From Spirochaetales bacterium (lineage in GTDB: Bacteria; Spirochaetota; Spirochaetia; Treponematales; UBA12059), in contig JAFGJV010000027.1 of assembly GCA_016928955.1 (NCBI GenBank), forward strand, positions 1 through 64,000: a stretch of DNA of 64,000 nucleotides, written 5' to 3'. A program made the position numbers and the translations under genes. The notes below the pieces were generated by a model, which saw nothing but the letters and a program-made list of their open reading frames with translations, did not search any database and was not told the origin of the DNA. Shown here piece by piece: positions 7,803-15,419 of the stretch. Positions within the stretch are counted from its first letter, which is position 1. Each line of letters starts with the position of its first letter.

Positions 7803-7884
7803 TGGCCCACCAGTTGCATTGATTGCATGTATTCACCAACCTCATCGCCCGCGCTTCCATGTAGTGGAAGATGGATTGATACAT
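7789..7884 (-). CDS. small ORF, 31 aa, coupled to the HTH gene
   Basis: The ATG shares its A with the TGA stop of the HTH gene (TGATG), an arrangement typical of coupled translation, and GGCGGAGAGG upstream can serve as ribosome site. The peptide contains CNQCNWW, a Cys-x-x-Cys pair. It is too short to classify and could be chance. Confidence 0.3.
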   Translation of the reverse strand: MYQSIFHYMEARAMRLVNTCNQCNWWASDFH

Positions 7885-8477
7885 CAGTCCTCTCCGCCAA
7901 TATGCCCGTGAAGCAAGTTGCAGATCGTCGCCTCACTTAACGAGAGGAGTTTAGCGATTGCCTTTTGGCTATGCCCGCAACGCTTCAGTCTCCTGATTTC
8001 GGGTAGGAGATGATACAGCTTTGAGAAGAATCTCTTCCCCAAGGGCTGGATATGAAATTTGTGACAGTAATTCAAAACGCAGGTCGAACCAACTCCGAGA
8101 TCAGTTGCGATCTCTGCGTAACTTTTACCCTCCTTCCGCCAGTTTTCTATCGCTACGCGATGCTGGTCGAGAATAGAAGGTTTCTTTTCACTGCTTCGCC
8201 ATTTTAGCTTGGCAAGCTCGCGCGATACATTATTTCGCCCCAAGCGTAGAAAAAGCGAGATTTCGGTTATAGTTTTCCCGCTTCTTAACCAATACAAGAC
8301 TTTTTGCTTATTGGCCAAAAGAACTTCGCGGGTTTGGTTTTTTCGCGGATTAGGCGGTGTATTTGATTCCAACAAGCGAAGTCGCACGGTGCTCGGCGAG
8401 CAACCAACTTTATCAGCGATGGTGTAAATTGATTTCCCGCGTTCATAGAGATTGATAATCCTCTCGCAAGTCTTCAT
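7884..8477 (-). CDS. DNA-binding protein with four helix-turn-helix repeats
   Basis: The 197-aa product consists of four similar helix-turn-helix units, at about residues 8-37, 58-88, 107-138 and 157-189. Each begins with a basic Gly-containing turn (ERGKSIYTIA, RSGKTITEIS, KEGKSYAEIA, RCGHSQKAIA) followed by a recognition-helix pattern. No catalytic or ligand-binding domain is present. The fold resembles resolvase/transposase-type HTH domains repeated in tandem. Heading the minus-strand replication module, it may bind the iteron-like sites downstream and act as initiator or regulator. This role is inferred from position. Confidence 0.6.
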   Translation of the reverse strand: MKTCERIINLYERGKSIYTIADKVGCSPSTVRLRLLESNTPPNPRKNQTREVLLANKQKVLYWLRSGKTITEISLFLRLGRNNVSRELAKLKWRSSEKKPSILDQHRVAIENWRKEGKSYAEIATDLGVGSTCVLNYCHKFHIQPLGKRFFSKLYHLLPEIRRLKRCGHSQKAIAKLLSLSEATICNLLHGHIGGED

Positions 8478-8867
8478 CTCGTTCCTCCCCCAATTGGCTC
8501 AAGTATCTCTAAGCCGCCTTCGTGAAACTAATCTTGCTCATAGCCGAAGCGTGAGATAGGAGTGATTTGGCCATACCGCCCAGAACATATGATCTTCGCC
8601 ATCCGCTACCTCCCCGGTGCCAACGCCTCATGGCGTAACAACGCACCTCATGTGAAGAAGGATAGCAGATCGAGAGACTATGTACATGTTCTATTTTCTT
8701 CCTGTTGTAGTATTTATATGTTTTTTATTACCCAGTTACATACAGCTTTCAACAAACGACCTTTTCCTCTTAGCTTTCCTCCAATCAATGGCTGTGCTAA
8801 TCTTTCAAGCGTCAGACTGACTCATGTAGGGCCTCAATCCCAATCACGAAACAAAGGGAATGTATTC
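8478..8867. other. divergent intergenic region, no clear gene
   Basis: About 390 bp separate the HTH gene (minus) from the recombinase-domain protein (plus). A frame is open through it from 8562, but the translated residues are low quality and contain no resolvase catalytic motif, so the plus-strand gene is placed at the ATG at 8868. The region presumably holds promoters for both directions; none is clear enough to call. Confidence 0.4.
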
Positions 8868-10496
8868 ATGGTGGTACCCAAAAAGCCTCATGCTCTATTC
8901 GGTTATGCACACTACGACGTAGATGGCAAGATAATCACCGAAATAATCGAAGAACAAGCAAGGGTCATTTCCTCGATCTTTCGTTACTTCATCGATGAGC
9001 GCCTGACATTGAATGCTATCGCGACCAAGCTCAATGCTGATCCTGTCTCTTTAACAGCAATGAGTAGCGAGAAAAATGAACATCGCTTCCATGCCACGAC
9101 TATAGAAAAAATACTTAGACGCCCTGAGTATGGCGGGTATCAGAGAGATACAGATGACGACCTCGTTCCTTCGACGATATTCGAAGGTATCATTTCAGTA
9201 GAAGATTGGTACCATGCCCAATACCTTCTCAACAAAAAATCAAGCAAAAACAAGGGAAGCAAGCGACAAGTTGATCATCCATTGACCGGTATCATTAAAT
9301 GCGCTGAGTATAAAAAGAAATACTATATAAAACCAAAGGCCAACATATATTTACATTCACAGCAAGAGATATGTAAATGCAACAGTCAGAAATCAATACC
9401 AGCAAAGCACAGCGACGAACTACTGTTTTCGATCATTCTGGATTATCTAACACGCCCAGAGTTGCTGAAATACAGACTGCGGCATCATCAGATGTCATGG
9501 TACTTCGCCCATCGTGTGGCAAAAATGACTTACACTGAGCCGCTTACCTTCCCTCTTTCGAGCAAAGCAATCAGCCGTGCAGAAAAGTCGCTCTTGGCAT
9601 GGGATTCTACAATAGAAAAGTCTTCTATTGCATTTTCACGCATTGAAAGCAACTTGGTATTCGAGGCAAGAGGAATGCAATCCATACACGAAGCCATATT
9701 GCCAGAGATTAGTAGCTATACCAAGAATGCGATTCAGAAATGGTTCACTCGAATACCGAAATCAGCAAGGCTCGAACTTCTGGACGATTCGATTGAATCA
9801 ATCGAGCTTCAGGGCCGACGACTAATCATGTCCTTCTTTCAAGACTTGAAGATAACCGTAGCCATCGACTACTTCAAGAATCGATCATCACATTGGGCAA
9901 AAAGAAGAGTAGAAAACTCAAAACTCGGAAGTACCAAGTGGAATATCTTTGAAATGCCAAGTTTCATTTCTCAACACGTTAACAAACTTATCAAGCGCCT
10001 CTGTCATGATGAAGAATCTGCTGGATTGATGGCATCTAATGCTATCTGTACAAATTTCTTGAGTCGTGGGCTTATACCCGCAAACAGAAAGTTTTATTTT
10101 TCGATTAGCGACTATGTGTACATGCAAGATACCAGCATTAAAAAGGATAACATATGGTCATTCAGGTACGGCAACCAAGGCACAGTTTTTATTGAAGCAG
10201 ATGGATCACAAGAGACCGAATCACCAATCCATCGCAATGGGGAACTGATCTCGTTCCGTTTAGGCAATCAAGCCTATTTCAATGCCAAGTTCTTGCACAG
10301 CCTTCCTGAATGGTTCTACGGCCACAACTATGAATACTTTCTTGCTGACAAGCAACGAATCTGCTTCATTGAAGATGACAACAAAATTCTCGCCAAGATT
10401 CTTGGAAGAGGGGGGAAGAAGATTGAAATCGAAACGGCAAGGGCTTTCGAGATTATCATGAATAGCGAAAAGCTGAGATACATTGAGATCGATTAG
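8868..10496 (+). CDS. recombinase-domain protein lacking the resolvase catalytic domain
   Basis: The 542-aa protein begins where a large serine recombinase would enter its 'recombinase' DNA-binding domain (about residues 5-130: FGYAHYDVDGKI, EEQARVISSIFRYF, IEKILRRPEYGGY). A zinc-ribbon-like region with degraded cysteines (GIIKCAEYKKKYY, then CKCN) follows, and then a long C-terminal part of unknown type. The N-terminal serine-resolvase domain (about 150 residues with the nucleophile) is absent and is not found upstream in any frame. The start follows AAAGGGA. Either it is a degenerate integrase or a DNA-binding accessory protein; the intact length favours the latter. Confidence 0.6.
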   Translation: MVVPKKPHALFGYAHYDVDGKIITEIIEEQARVISSIFRYFIDERLTLNAIATKLNADPVSLTAMSSEKNEHRFHATTIEKILRRPEYGGYQRDTDDDLVPSTIFEGIISVEDWYHAQYLLNKKSSKNKGSKRQVDHPLTGIIKCAEYKKKYYIKPKANIYLHSQQEICKCNSQKSIPAKHSDELLFSIILDYLTRPELLKYRLRHHQMSWYFAHRVAKMTYTEPLTFPLSSKAISRAEKSLLAWDSTIEKSSIAFSRIESNLVFEARGMQSIHEAILPEISSYTKNAIQKWFTRIPKSARLELLDDSIESIELQGRRLIMSFFQDLKITVAIDYFKNRSSHWAKRRVENSKLGSTKWNIFEMPSFISQHVNKLIKRLCHDEESAGLMASNAICTNFLSRGLIPANRKFYFSISDYVYMQDTSIKKDNIWSFRYGNQGTVFIEADGSQETESPIHRNGELISFRLGNQAYFNAKFLHSLPEWFYGHNYEYFLADKQRICFIEDDNKILAKILGRGGKKIEIETARAFEIIMNSEKLRYIEID

Positions 10497-10572
10497 GGCT
10501 TTGTAGCAGGGAGACTGTCATGTCCCTCATAACGAACCGCAAAGGGTGATGATTGTGGTACCAAGATCATCC

Positions 10573-11001
10573 TTATTGTGGAAGCAGATTCTTACTTTCC
10601 AGCTTCAGTTGCTTCTTTGCCTTACGATAAATTTCAAGTGTTACTATTGGAGTAAGATTCTTCACTCCGACCAGCTTCCCGCGTTGCTCGATATACCCAG
10701 CATAGATTGGCCGAATGAGGGCTGTGATCCGAGCGAAAGAATAGCGATTGTTGCTTGAGTCACGGGCCTTCATCTCGTCGAGCGCGGCCTTAGTCTCGAG
10801 AAGGGTCTTTCCCGCCGCAAGCATCTCGTTGATTGTCTTGATCGCGGGCGCGAAACGCTCGTCCGGTTCGTAATGTCCTCGTACAAGGCGGTAGCCAAAG
10901 AGACGTGACATGAATACGGTCCCGCTGGAATAGTAAGCGCGGACACCGGCCTTACGTTTTTGTTTAGTGATAACATTTTTAAGGGCTTTGATAAATTCCA
11001 T
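10573..11001 (-). CDS. small recombinase-domain-like protein without catalytic domain
   Basis: This 142-aa protein resembles the recombinase domain that follows the catalytic domain in serine recombinases: FGYRLVRGHYEPDE, then APAIKTINEMLAAGKTLLE, then ITALIRPIYAGYIEQRGKLVGV and a C-terminal strand-helix. It is the second protein of this kind in the element and again has no resolvase domain. It lies just downstream of, and in the same direction as, the tyrosine integrase. It may be a recombination directionality or DNA-binding accessory factor, or a remnant. Confidence 0.5.
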   Translation of the reverse strand: MEFIKALKNVITKQKRKAGVRAYYSSGTVFMSRLFGYRLVRGHYEPDERFAPAIKTINEMLAAGKTLLETKAALDEMKARDSSNNRYSFARITALIRPIYAGYIEQRGKLVGVKNLTPIVTLEIYRKAKKQLKLESKNLLPQ

Positions 11002-11049
11002 GTACTTATTCCTCCATGGGTTTATCTTGCGTGAAGGAAGGTAAAAGTT

Positions 11050-11073
11050 AAAAAAGGCACCCTTCAGAGTGCC
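11050..11073 (-). terminator. terminator after the integrase gene
   Basis: Read on the minus strand, a stem GGCAC...GTGCC (11073-11056) is followed at once by a run of six T (11055-11050). It lies 9 bp downstream of the integrase stop codon. This is a standard intrinsic terminator layout. Confidence 0.7.
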
Positions 11074-11081
11074 GAATGAAG

Positions 11082-12356
11082 TTATTCAACTCCTATCAAC
11101 TCTATTTTTTCTTCTGGTCTATAATCAGGATCAGGAGTTGACTTGACCGGATCAGAAGGGCTTTCTTGTCCCAGCTTCTCTTGCCAGATAGCGGCTACTT
11201 GAGAGTCATACTTCATTTTCATGGTTTTGAGAGTAGAAGCATAGTTTGGATGGGAGTATCGGGCTATCATTGAAGCACTCTTATGCCCAGTAAAGGCCAT
11301 CACATCTTCGATTGGCATCTTTTCAGCCAAAGCAGTTGTGAAGGTGTGCCGAAAGCTATGGACTACTAAATTCCTTTTTGGATCGAATCCCTGTTGCTTT
11401 AGAACACGCTTGAAGAAATGCAGGACAGAATCACCTCGGACGTGATCGTCTCCCTTTCTATTGTAGAATAAGTAGTTGTCATCTCCCTTTTTGGGAGTGG
11501 CATCGTACCAGCACTTCAGATGAGCAAGTGTTTGCTTCGGAAGGATAAGAACTCTTGGCGTATCTGTCTTGGTAGCGCCACTTTTTCCAGAATACTTGAT
11601 TGCCTTATCAACTATGATTCCACCATCTTCGAAGCTGATCTTGTGCCATCGGAGTGCTTGAATTTCTCCCGAGCGAAGTCCAGAGGTAAGGAAAAGACTA
11701 TATAGAGCAACTCTCTCATCGCTTTTCCAGATTTTTAGAAGCTCTGCCTTATCTTCGGGAAACAAACGCTTTATATCTTCAGGCTCAAGCGTATCACGAG
11801 GCTTGTAGGTTGATTGCGACATCGGGTCTGTATCTCGAATGACATTGGTTTGGACAATGCCATGCCTCTTTGCAATATCGAGAATTTGGATAAGGGTCCG
11901 TCTAATCCTATTCACCGTGCCATCAGCGACTTTATGCGGATGGAGACCTTTGGTTAGAACCTTTCCAGATTCGATGTCTTCCAGCCAATGATCCCAATGA
12001 ACTGGGGATAAGTCTTTCAGCTTGATGTCACCAAATGCTGGAAGGATGTAGTTTTCCAGTCTGGATCGCTCATCTCCCAGAGTCCTCTCATCGACTGGCT
12101 TTCCTGTCCTGCGGCGGCTGGCGGCATATGGGCACTTATCGATGATATAAAAGTCTTTAGTGTACTCCTTCAGGGACGGGTCACTTTTGCCCTTGTTTTT
12201 AAGCATATCCTCACAATAGAGGATAGCCTCTCGCCTTGTTGTCTTTCCCGTTGACCGTGCCGCTGGTCTTTTCGTGTCGTAGCCCATTCTATAGAGATAA
12301 GGGCCACCTTTTATCTCTGGTTTGATCAGCGTGTACGGTTGCTTCGTTCTTCCCAT
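11082..12356 (-). CDS. int: tyrosine-recombinase integrase
   Basis: The 424-aa integrase has an AP2-like or arm-binding N-terminus (about 1-60), a SAM-like core-binding domain (about 90-190) and a C-terminal catalytic domain. The catalytic residues are visible as SGLRSGEIQ (Arg I), HSFRHTF (His/Arg II), TGHKSASMIARYSHPN (His III and the Tyr nucleophile). It integrates and, with helpers, excises the element by site-specific recombination at the tRNA-Thr gene, whose 3' end lies about 230 bp upstream of its start. The ribosome site AAAGGAGAG precedes the ATG. The position next to the tRNA marks this as the right end of the element. Confidence 0.93.
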   Translation of the reverse strand: MGRTKQPYTLIKPEIKGGPYLYRMGYDTKRPAARSTGKTTRREAILYCEDMLKNKGKSDPSLKEYTKDFYIIDKCPYAASRRRTGKPVDERTLGDERSRLENYILPAFGDIKLKDLSPVHWDHWLEDIESGKVLTKGLHPHKVADGTVNRIRRTLIQILDIAKRHGIVQTNVIRDTDPMSQSTYKPRDTLEPEDIKRLFPEDKAELLKIWKSDERVALYSLFLTSGLRSGEIQALRWHKISFEDGGIIVDKAIKYSGKSGATKTDTPRVLILPKQTLAHLKCWYDATPKKGDDNYLFYNRKGDDHVRGDSVLHFFKRVLKQQGFDPKRNLVVHSFRHTFTTALAEKMPIEDVMAFTGHKSASMIARYSHPNYASTLKTMKMKYDSQVAAIWQEKLGQESPSDPVKSTPDPDYRPEEKIELIGVE

Positions 12357-12588
12357 GGTCTCTCCTTTGCCCAGCCTTTTACTCGGGCGGCATTCCCTTC
12401 GGGTGCCTCACAAGGAACTATGCTTTTTTGAGCAGTAGTTCGGAGATTTGGGTTGGAAAACGGAGAAATCGCTGAAATGGTCGGTTTAGTGGTCGCATTT
12501 GGAACGGAAAACGAAAATGCCGAAGCCATCTTGTTACGATGACTTCGGCATTTCGTTGTAAGAAAAAGAAATACACTAATCAGCTTCG
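12357..12588. other. integrase upstream region and probable attachment-site flank
   Basis: No gene is seen between the integrase start and the tRNA 3' end. The stretch probably contains the attR-side integrase arm sites and the integrase promoter. The attachment core should be the tRNA 3' part itself (about 12589-12625), reconstituted by the element on insertion. The second copy is not present in positions 1-12000 and must lie beyond the left edge. Confidence 0.45.
12515..12553 (-). terminator. terminator downstream of tRNA-Thr
   Basis: A perfect 11-bp inverted repeat (AAATGCCGAAG at 12515-12525 and CTTCGGCATTT at 12543-12553), extended by ACG/CGT with one bulge, is followed on the minus strand by TTTTCGTTTT. 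It lies 36 bp past the tRNA 3' end and can end the tRNA transcript. Confidence 0.6.
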
Positions 12589-12661
12589 AGCCGAGACCGG
12601 GAATCGAACCCGGTACCTGCGCATTACGAGTGCGCCGCTCTGCCAAGTGAGCTATCTCGGC
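12589..12661 (-). tRNA. tRNA-Thr (anticodon CGU)
   Basis: The reverse complement folds as a 73-nt cloverleaf: acceptor GCCGAGA/TCTCGGC, D stem GCTC/GAGC, anticodon stem GCGCA/TGCGC with loop CTCGTAA (anticodon CGT), and T stem CCGGG/CCCGG with TTCGATT loop. The discriminator base is U, and CCA is not encoded. Anticodon CGU reads the threonine codon ACG. It is intact and marks the boundary between the AT-rich element and the GC-rich chromosome. Confidence 0.95.
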
Positions 12662-12672
12662 GATCGGGCGCA

Positions 12673-12702
12673 ACTATAGCAAAAAATCCGGATACAAGGC
12701 AA
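12673..12702 (-). promoter_or_regulatory. promoter of tRNA-Thr
   Basis: On the minus strand TTGCCT (12702-12697) and TATAGT (12678-12673) are separated by 18 bp and lie 12 bp from the tRNA 5' end, a suitable distance for a sigma-70 type start. Confidence 0.55.
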
Positions 12703-12712
12703 GGGGATGCTT

Positions 12713-12726
12713 CCTGCCTTAGCAGG
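12713..12726 (-). terminator. small hairpin after the hydrolase gene
   Basis: CCTGC/GCAGG pairs around a TAAG loop, 4 bp after the hydrolase stop. No T-run follows, so termination efficiency is doubtful; it may end the Liv operon before the tRNA promoter. Confidence 0.3.
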
Positions 12727-12729
12727 CTG

Positions 12730-13497
12730 TTAAATGCCGGCAAGGAAGTCCAGAAGCTCCTTCCTGAAGCGCTCAGCATTCTCGACCATGGGCGAGTGGC
12801 CCGCGTCGTCCCAGATGGATAGCTTTGCGTTTTTGTATGCGGCCGCCGTTTCCCTGGCCATGGCTTCCGTGACGATCACGTCCTTGCGCCCCCACAGTAC
12901 CAGCACGGGGCCCGTAAACGCTCCGGCGCGGCCGGCATAATCAAAGCGCTCCAGGGCCCGGGCGTTCCCGGCGTACGCGTGCGGGGCCATCAGCATGGCG
13001 TCGTCCGCCAGATTATCCAGCAGGCGCTCGTCCTTGAGCGTGGGCGCAACGCCGGAGAGGGCCTTGCGCATGAGGTCGCGGCTGGTGCGGTACAGCTCTA
13101 TCACGGGATAGTGCTCCTCCGGGGTCTTGAGTCCGGATGGCGACGCGGAGTCCACAAGGACTATGCCTGCCGCCAGCTCGGGCTTTCTAGCCGCCAGCGA
13201 CATGACCACGGCCCCGCCCAGGCTGTGCCCTACCACCACTGGCCGCTTGAGGCCGAGGACATCGATGAAGGCCGCCAGACTGTCCGCGTACGCGTCGATA
13301 TCGGCCACATCCAGGGCGTCGGAGCGGCCAAAGTTCGGCAGGTCGGGGGCCACGGTCCTCCAGCCTGGCAGGTCCATCGCGTCACGCCACCACAGGCAGG
13401 AGCCGGTGTTGCCGTGCACCAGCACCACGGGTCGCCCCTCGCCGGCTTCCCGGTAAAACATGTTTTTCCCGGACACCACTACGCTCGAACCGTCCAT
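12730..13497 (-). CDS. alpha/beta hydrolase (internal start within the livM frame)
   Basis: The ATG at 13497 is preceded by GGAGG at ideal spacing, so a separate 255-aa hydrolase can be made from inside the livM frame. The fold is an alpha/beta hydrolase: oxyanion segment VHGNTG near residue 29, nucleophile elbow GHSLGG near 94, acid in GRKD and histidine in GHSPMVE. Size and motifs fit the family of C-C-bond and ester hydrolases such as meta-cleavage hydrolases, but the substrate cannot be read. Its place at the end of the Liv operon, next to reductase and thiolase genes, suggests that it acts on the imported compound or on a CoA ester derived from it. Confidence 0.8.
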   Translation of the reverse strand: MDGSSVVVSGKNMFYREAGEGRPVVLVHGNTGSCLWWRDAMDLPGWRTVAPDLPNFGRSDALDVADIDAYADSLAAFIDVLGLKRPVVVGHSLGGAVVMSLAARKPELAAGIVLVDSASPSGLKTPEEHYPVIELYRTSRDLMRKALSGVAPTLKDERLLDNLADDAMLMAPHAYAGNARALERFDYAGRAGAFTGPVLVLWGRKDVIVTEAMARETAAAYKNAKLSIWDDAGHSPMVENAERFRKELLDFLAGI

Positions 13498-14463
13498 GCT
13501 TGTCCTCCGGCGGCGGATTTTTCTCAGGAGCCATAGGTAGGGTACCTGCAGGCGCTTGTGCCAATTCAGGGTCGCGCCCCAGGCTATGCCCCTGGGGAAA
13601 AATAGGGTAAAGGCCACAAGGAGCCCGCCTATGATGACGGACAGCCAGGGTCCGAATCCCCTGCTGAAGAAGAAGCGCAGTCCGACAATGATGACGGCGC
13701 CCGCAAGACCGCCTTGGTACGAGCCCAGGCCGCCTATCATGATCATGGCCAGGAGGTCCAGCGAGCGTCCCAGGCCAAAGTCGGCCGAGCGGATATACCC
13801 CACCGTATGCGCGTAGAGAGAACCGGCCACGCCGCCGTAAAACGCGCTCAGGGTAAACGCCGACAGCTTGGCCCTGGCCGTGTCCACGCCGAAGGATCGT
13901 GCCGGTGTTTCGCCGTCCCTCACCATGCGCCAGCGGAGGCCCACGGGGCTTTCTGCCACGCGACGCGCGGCCCACAGCAACACCAGGTAGAAGGCCAGGT
14001 TGAACAGGTAGGTCCACAGCTCGCCCGGCAGGAAACTCGGTATGTTGCGTATGCCGTCATGCGCGCCCAGCGCGGGGATCACCGCTATCAATTGCTCCAC
14101 CACCACGCCAAACGCCATGGTCGCTATGGCCAGGTAGAAGCCCTTCATGCGCAAGGCCGGGAGCCCTATCAAAAAGCCAAAGACGGCGGCGGCCAAGCCC
14201 CCCAGAACGGCGGCCAGGGGCACGGGCACGCCCAGCCTGGTCGCCAGCACCACGCTGGCGTACGCGCCTATGGACATGAACGCGGCGTTTCCTATGGACA
14301 CCTGCCCGGCCATGCCCGTAAGCAGGTTCAGTCCCAGGGCCGCGATGGAGAACACGACAATCTGGGACAGGATGACCAGGATAAAGCTCTGCCCGGAAAA
14401 CACGGCCCCGGCCAGGATGCCGACAGCGGCCGTAACGGCCATGTATCGCAGCGTTCCGCGCAT
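12730..14463 (-). CDS. livM: LivM permease in frame with an alpha/beta hydrolase
   Basis: From the ATG at 14463 a single frame runs 577 codons to 12730. The first about 322 residues are a branched-chain amino acid type ABC permease: multiple membrane segments, LGLNLLTGMAGQVSIGNAAFM, the family motif MIMIGGLGSYQGG and a terminal FPRGIAWG. After a basic tail (LLRKIRRRRTS) the frame continues without a stop into a complete alpha/beta hydrolase. Normal LivM ends near this point. The hydrolase has its own start and ribosome site (separate entry), so LivM may be made as a fusion with a cytoplasmic hydrolase, or a stop codon was lost. LivM pairs with LivH in the membrane. The start overlaps the last codons of livH. 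Confidence 0.8.
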   Translation of the reverse strand: MRGTLRYMAVTAAVGILAGAVFSGQSFILVILSQIVVFSIAALGLNLLTGMAGQVSIGNAAFMSIGAYASVVLATRLGVPVPLAAVLGGLAAAVFGFLIGLPALRMKGFYLAIATMAFGVVVEQLIAVIPALGAHDGIRNIPSFLPGELWTYLFNLAFYLVLLWAARRVAESPVGLRWRMVRDGETPARSFGVDTARAKLSAFTLSAFYGGVAGSLYAHTVGYIRSADFGLGRSLDLLAMIMIGGLGSYQGGLAGAVIIVGLRFFFSRGFGPWLSVIIGGLLVAFTLFFPRGIAWGATLNWHKRLQVPYLWLLRKIRRRRTSMDGSSVVVSGKNMFYREAGEGRPVVLVHGNTGSCLWWRDAMDLPGWRTVAPDLPNFGRSDALDVADIDAYADSLAAFIDVLGLKRPVVVGHSLGGAVVMSLAARKPELAAGIVLVDSASPSGLKTPEEHYPVIELYRTSRDLMRKALSGVAPTLKDERLLDNLADDAMLMAPHAYAGNARALERFDYAGRAGAFTGPVLVLWGRKDVIVTEAMARETAAAYKNAKLSIWDDAGHSPMVENAERFRKELLDFLAGI

Positions 14464-14465
14464 GG

Positions 14466-15410
14466 TCACACCTTGCCCTTGAATTTGCTGGCAAAGAGGC
14501 CCGTGGGCCTCGCCGCCAGGGTTACGATGATGATGATGAGCACCACGGACAGCTGGAAGTCCACTGCGTTGACCCCGGCGACGCCGCCTGCCATGAAAGC
14601 CTCGTCCAGGCCAAGCACCACCAGCTTCTCGATCACGCCCAGGGCCAGGCCGCCTATCACGGCGCCCATCATGCTGGAAAAGCCTCCGAACACGGCCGCG
14701 GTAAAGCCGTACAGCTGGAGGTTGACCAGCATGGTCGGCGCCACCGTGGTCTTGGGGGCGATCAGGAAGCCGGCCAGCACGGCGGACGCCACGCCCACGG
14801 ACCAGGCCAGGGTGTCGCTCGCGGCCACGTTTATGCCCACGGCCTTGGCGCCCACTTCGTCCTGGGCACGCGCCCTGGCCGCCAGCCCGGGCTTGGACCA
14901 GCGGAAGAACGCCGCCAGGAGCAAGGCCGAACCCAGGGCCGCAAGGAAGGTGCGGAGGTCGTTGCCGGGTATGATCAGGGGCATGCCCGAAGGATTGAGC
15001 GCGGGCGGCAGGGTCCACAGTATGGGCAGGCCTGAGAACAGGTCCGGAAACAGAAGCGGCTCGGTGCCCCACACGATCAAAGCCAGCCCGTCCAGGATCA
15101 TGAGCACGCCCAGGGTGATGATCAGCATGGATCCGTGTGACAGGCCGCGGACGCGCTTCATGAGCACCCGGTCCATGAAAGCTCCCAAAACTGCGCCGGC
15201 GGCCAGCCCCGCCACTATGCCGGCGGGCAGGCTCTTGGTCAGGACCAGCACGGTCCAGCCCACGAACACGCCCACCATGCCCGCGTTGCCGTGCGCAAAG
15301 TTCATCACGCCGGCCGTGCCGAACACCAGGGACAGGCCAAAGCCCATGAGCCCGTACAGGGCCCCCTGGGGCAGGCCGAAGATTATAGACTGCAGTAGCT
15401 TAACCAGCAT
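14466..15410 (-). CDS. livH: branched-chain amino acid type ABC permease LivH
   Basis: The 314-aa protein has about eight hydrophobic segments and the LivH signatures GLPQGALYGLMGFGLSLVFG at the N-terminus, MNFAHGN, and VFGGFSSMMGAVIGG before the last segments. It forms the inner-membrane channel with LivM. It lies 10 bp after livF and overlaps no gene at its start; livM begins 3 bp past its stop. In the context of CoA-ester enzymes the importer may carry an acid other than Leu, Ile or Val, since Liv-type systems are often recruited for aromatic and other acids. Confidence 0.92.
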   Translation of the reverse strand: MLVKLLQSIIFGLPQGALYGLMGFGLSLVFGTAGVMNFAHGNAGMVGVFVGWTVLVLTKSLPAGIVAGLAAGAVLGAFMDRVLMKRVRGLSHGSMLIITLGVLMILDGLALIVWGTEPLLFPDLFSGLPILWTLPPALNPSGMPLIIPGNDLRTFLAALGSALLLAAFFRWSKPGLAARARAQDEVGAKAVGINVAASDTLAWSVGVASAVLAGFLIAPKTTVAPTMLVNLQLYGFTAAVFGGFSSMMGAVIGGLALGVIEKLVVLGLDEAFMAGGVAGVNAVDFQLSVVLIIIIVTLAARPTGLFASKFKGKV

Positions 15411-15419
15411 GCCCCGCTC

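Noticed and set aside
8562-8867. N-terminal extension of the recombinase-domain protein
   Set aside because: The translated residues show no resolvase motif and the ATG at 8868 has an AAAGGGA ribosome site.
12326-12673. A 115-codon minus-strand frame across the tRNA gene
   Set aside because: It runs through tRNA-Thr and into the integrase start; it is not a protein gene.
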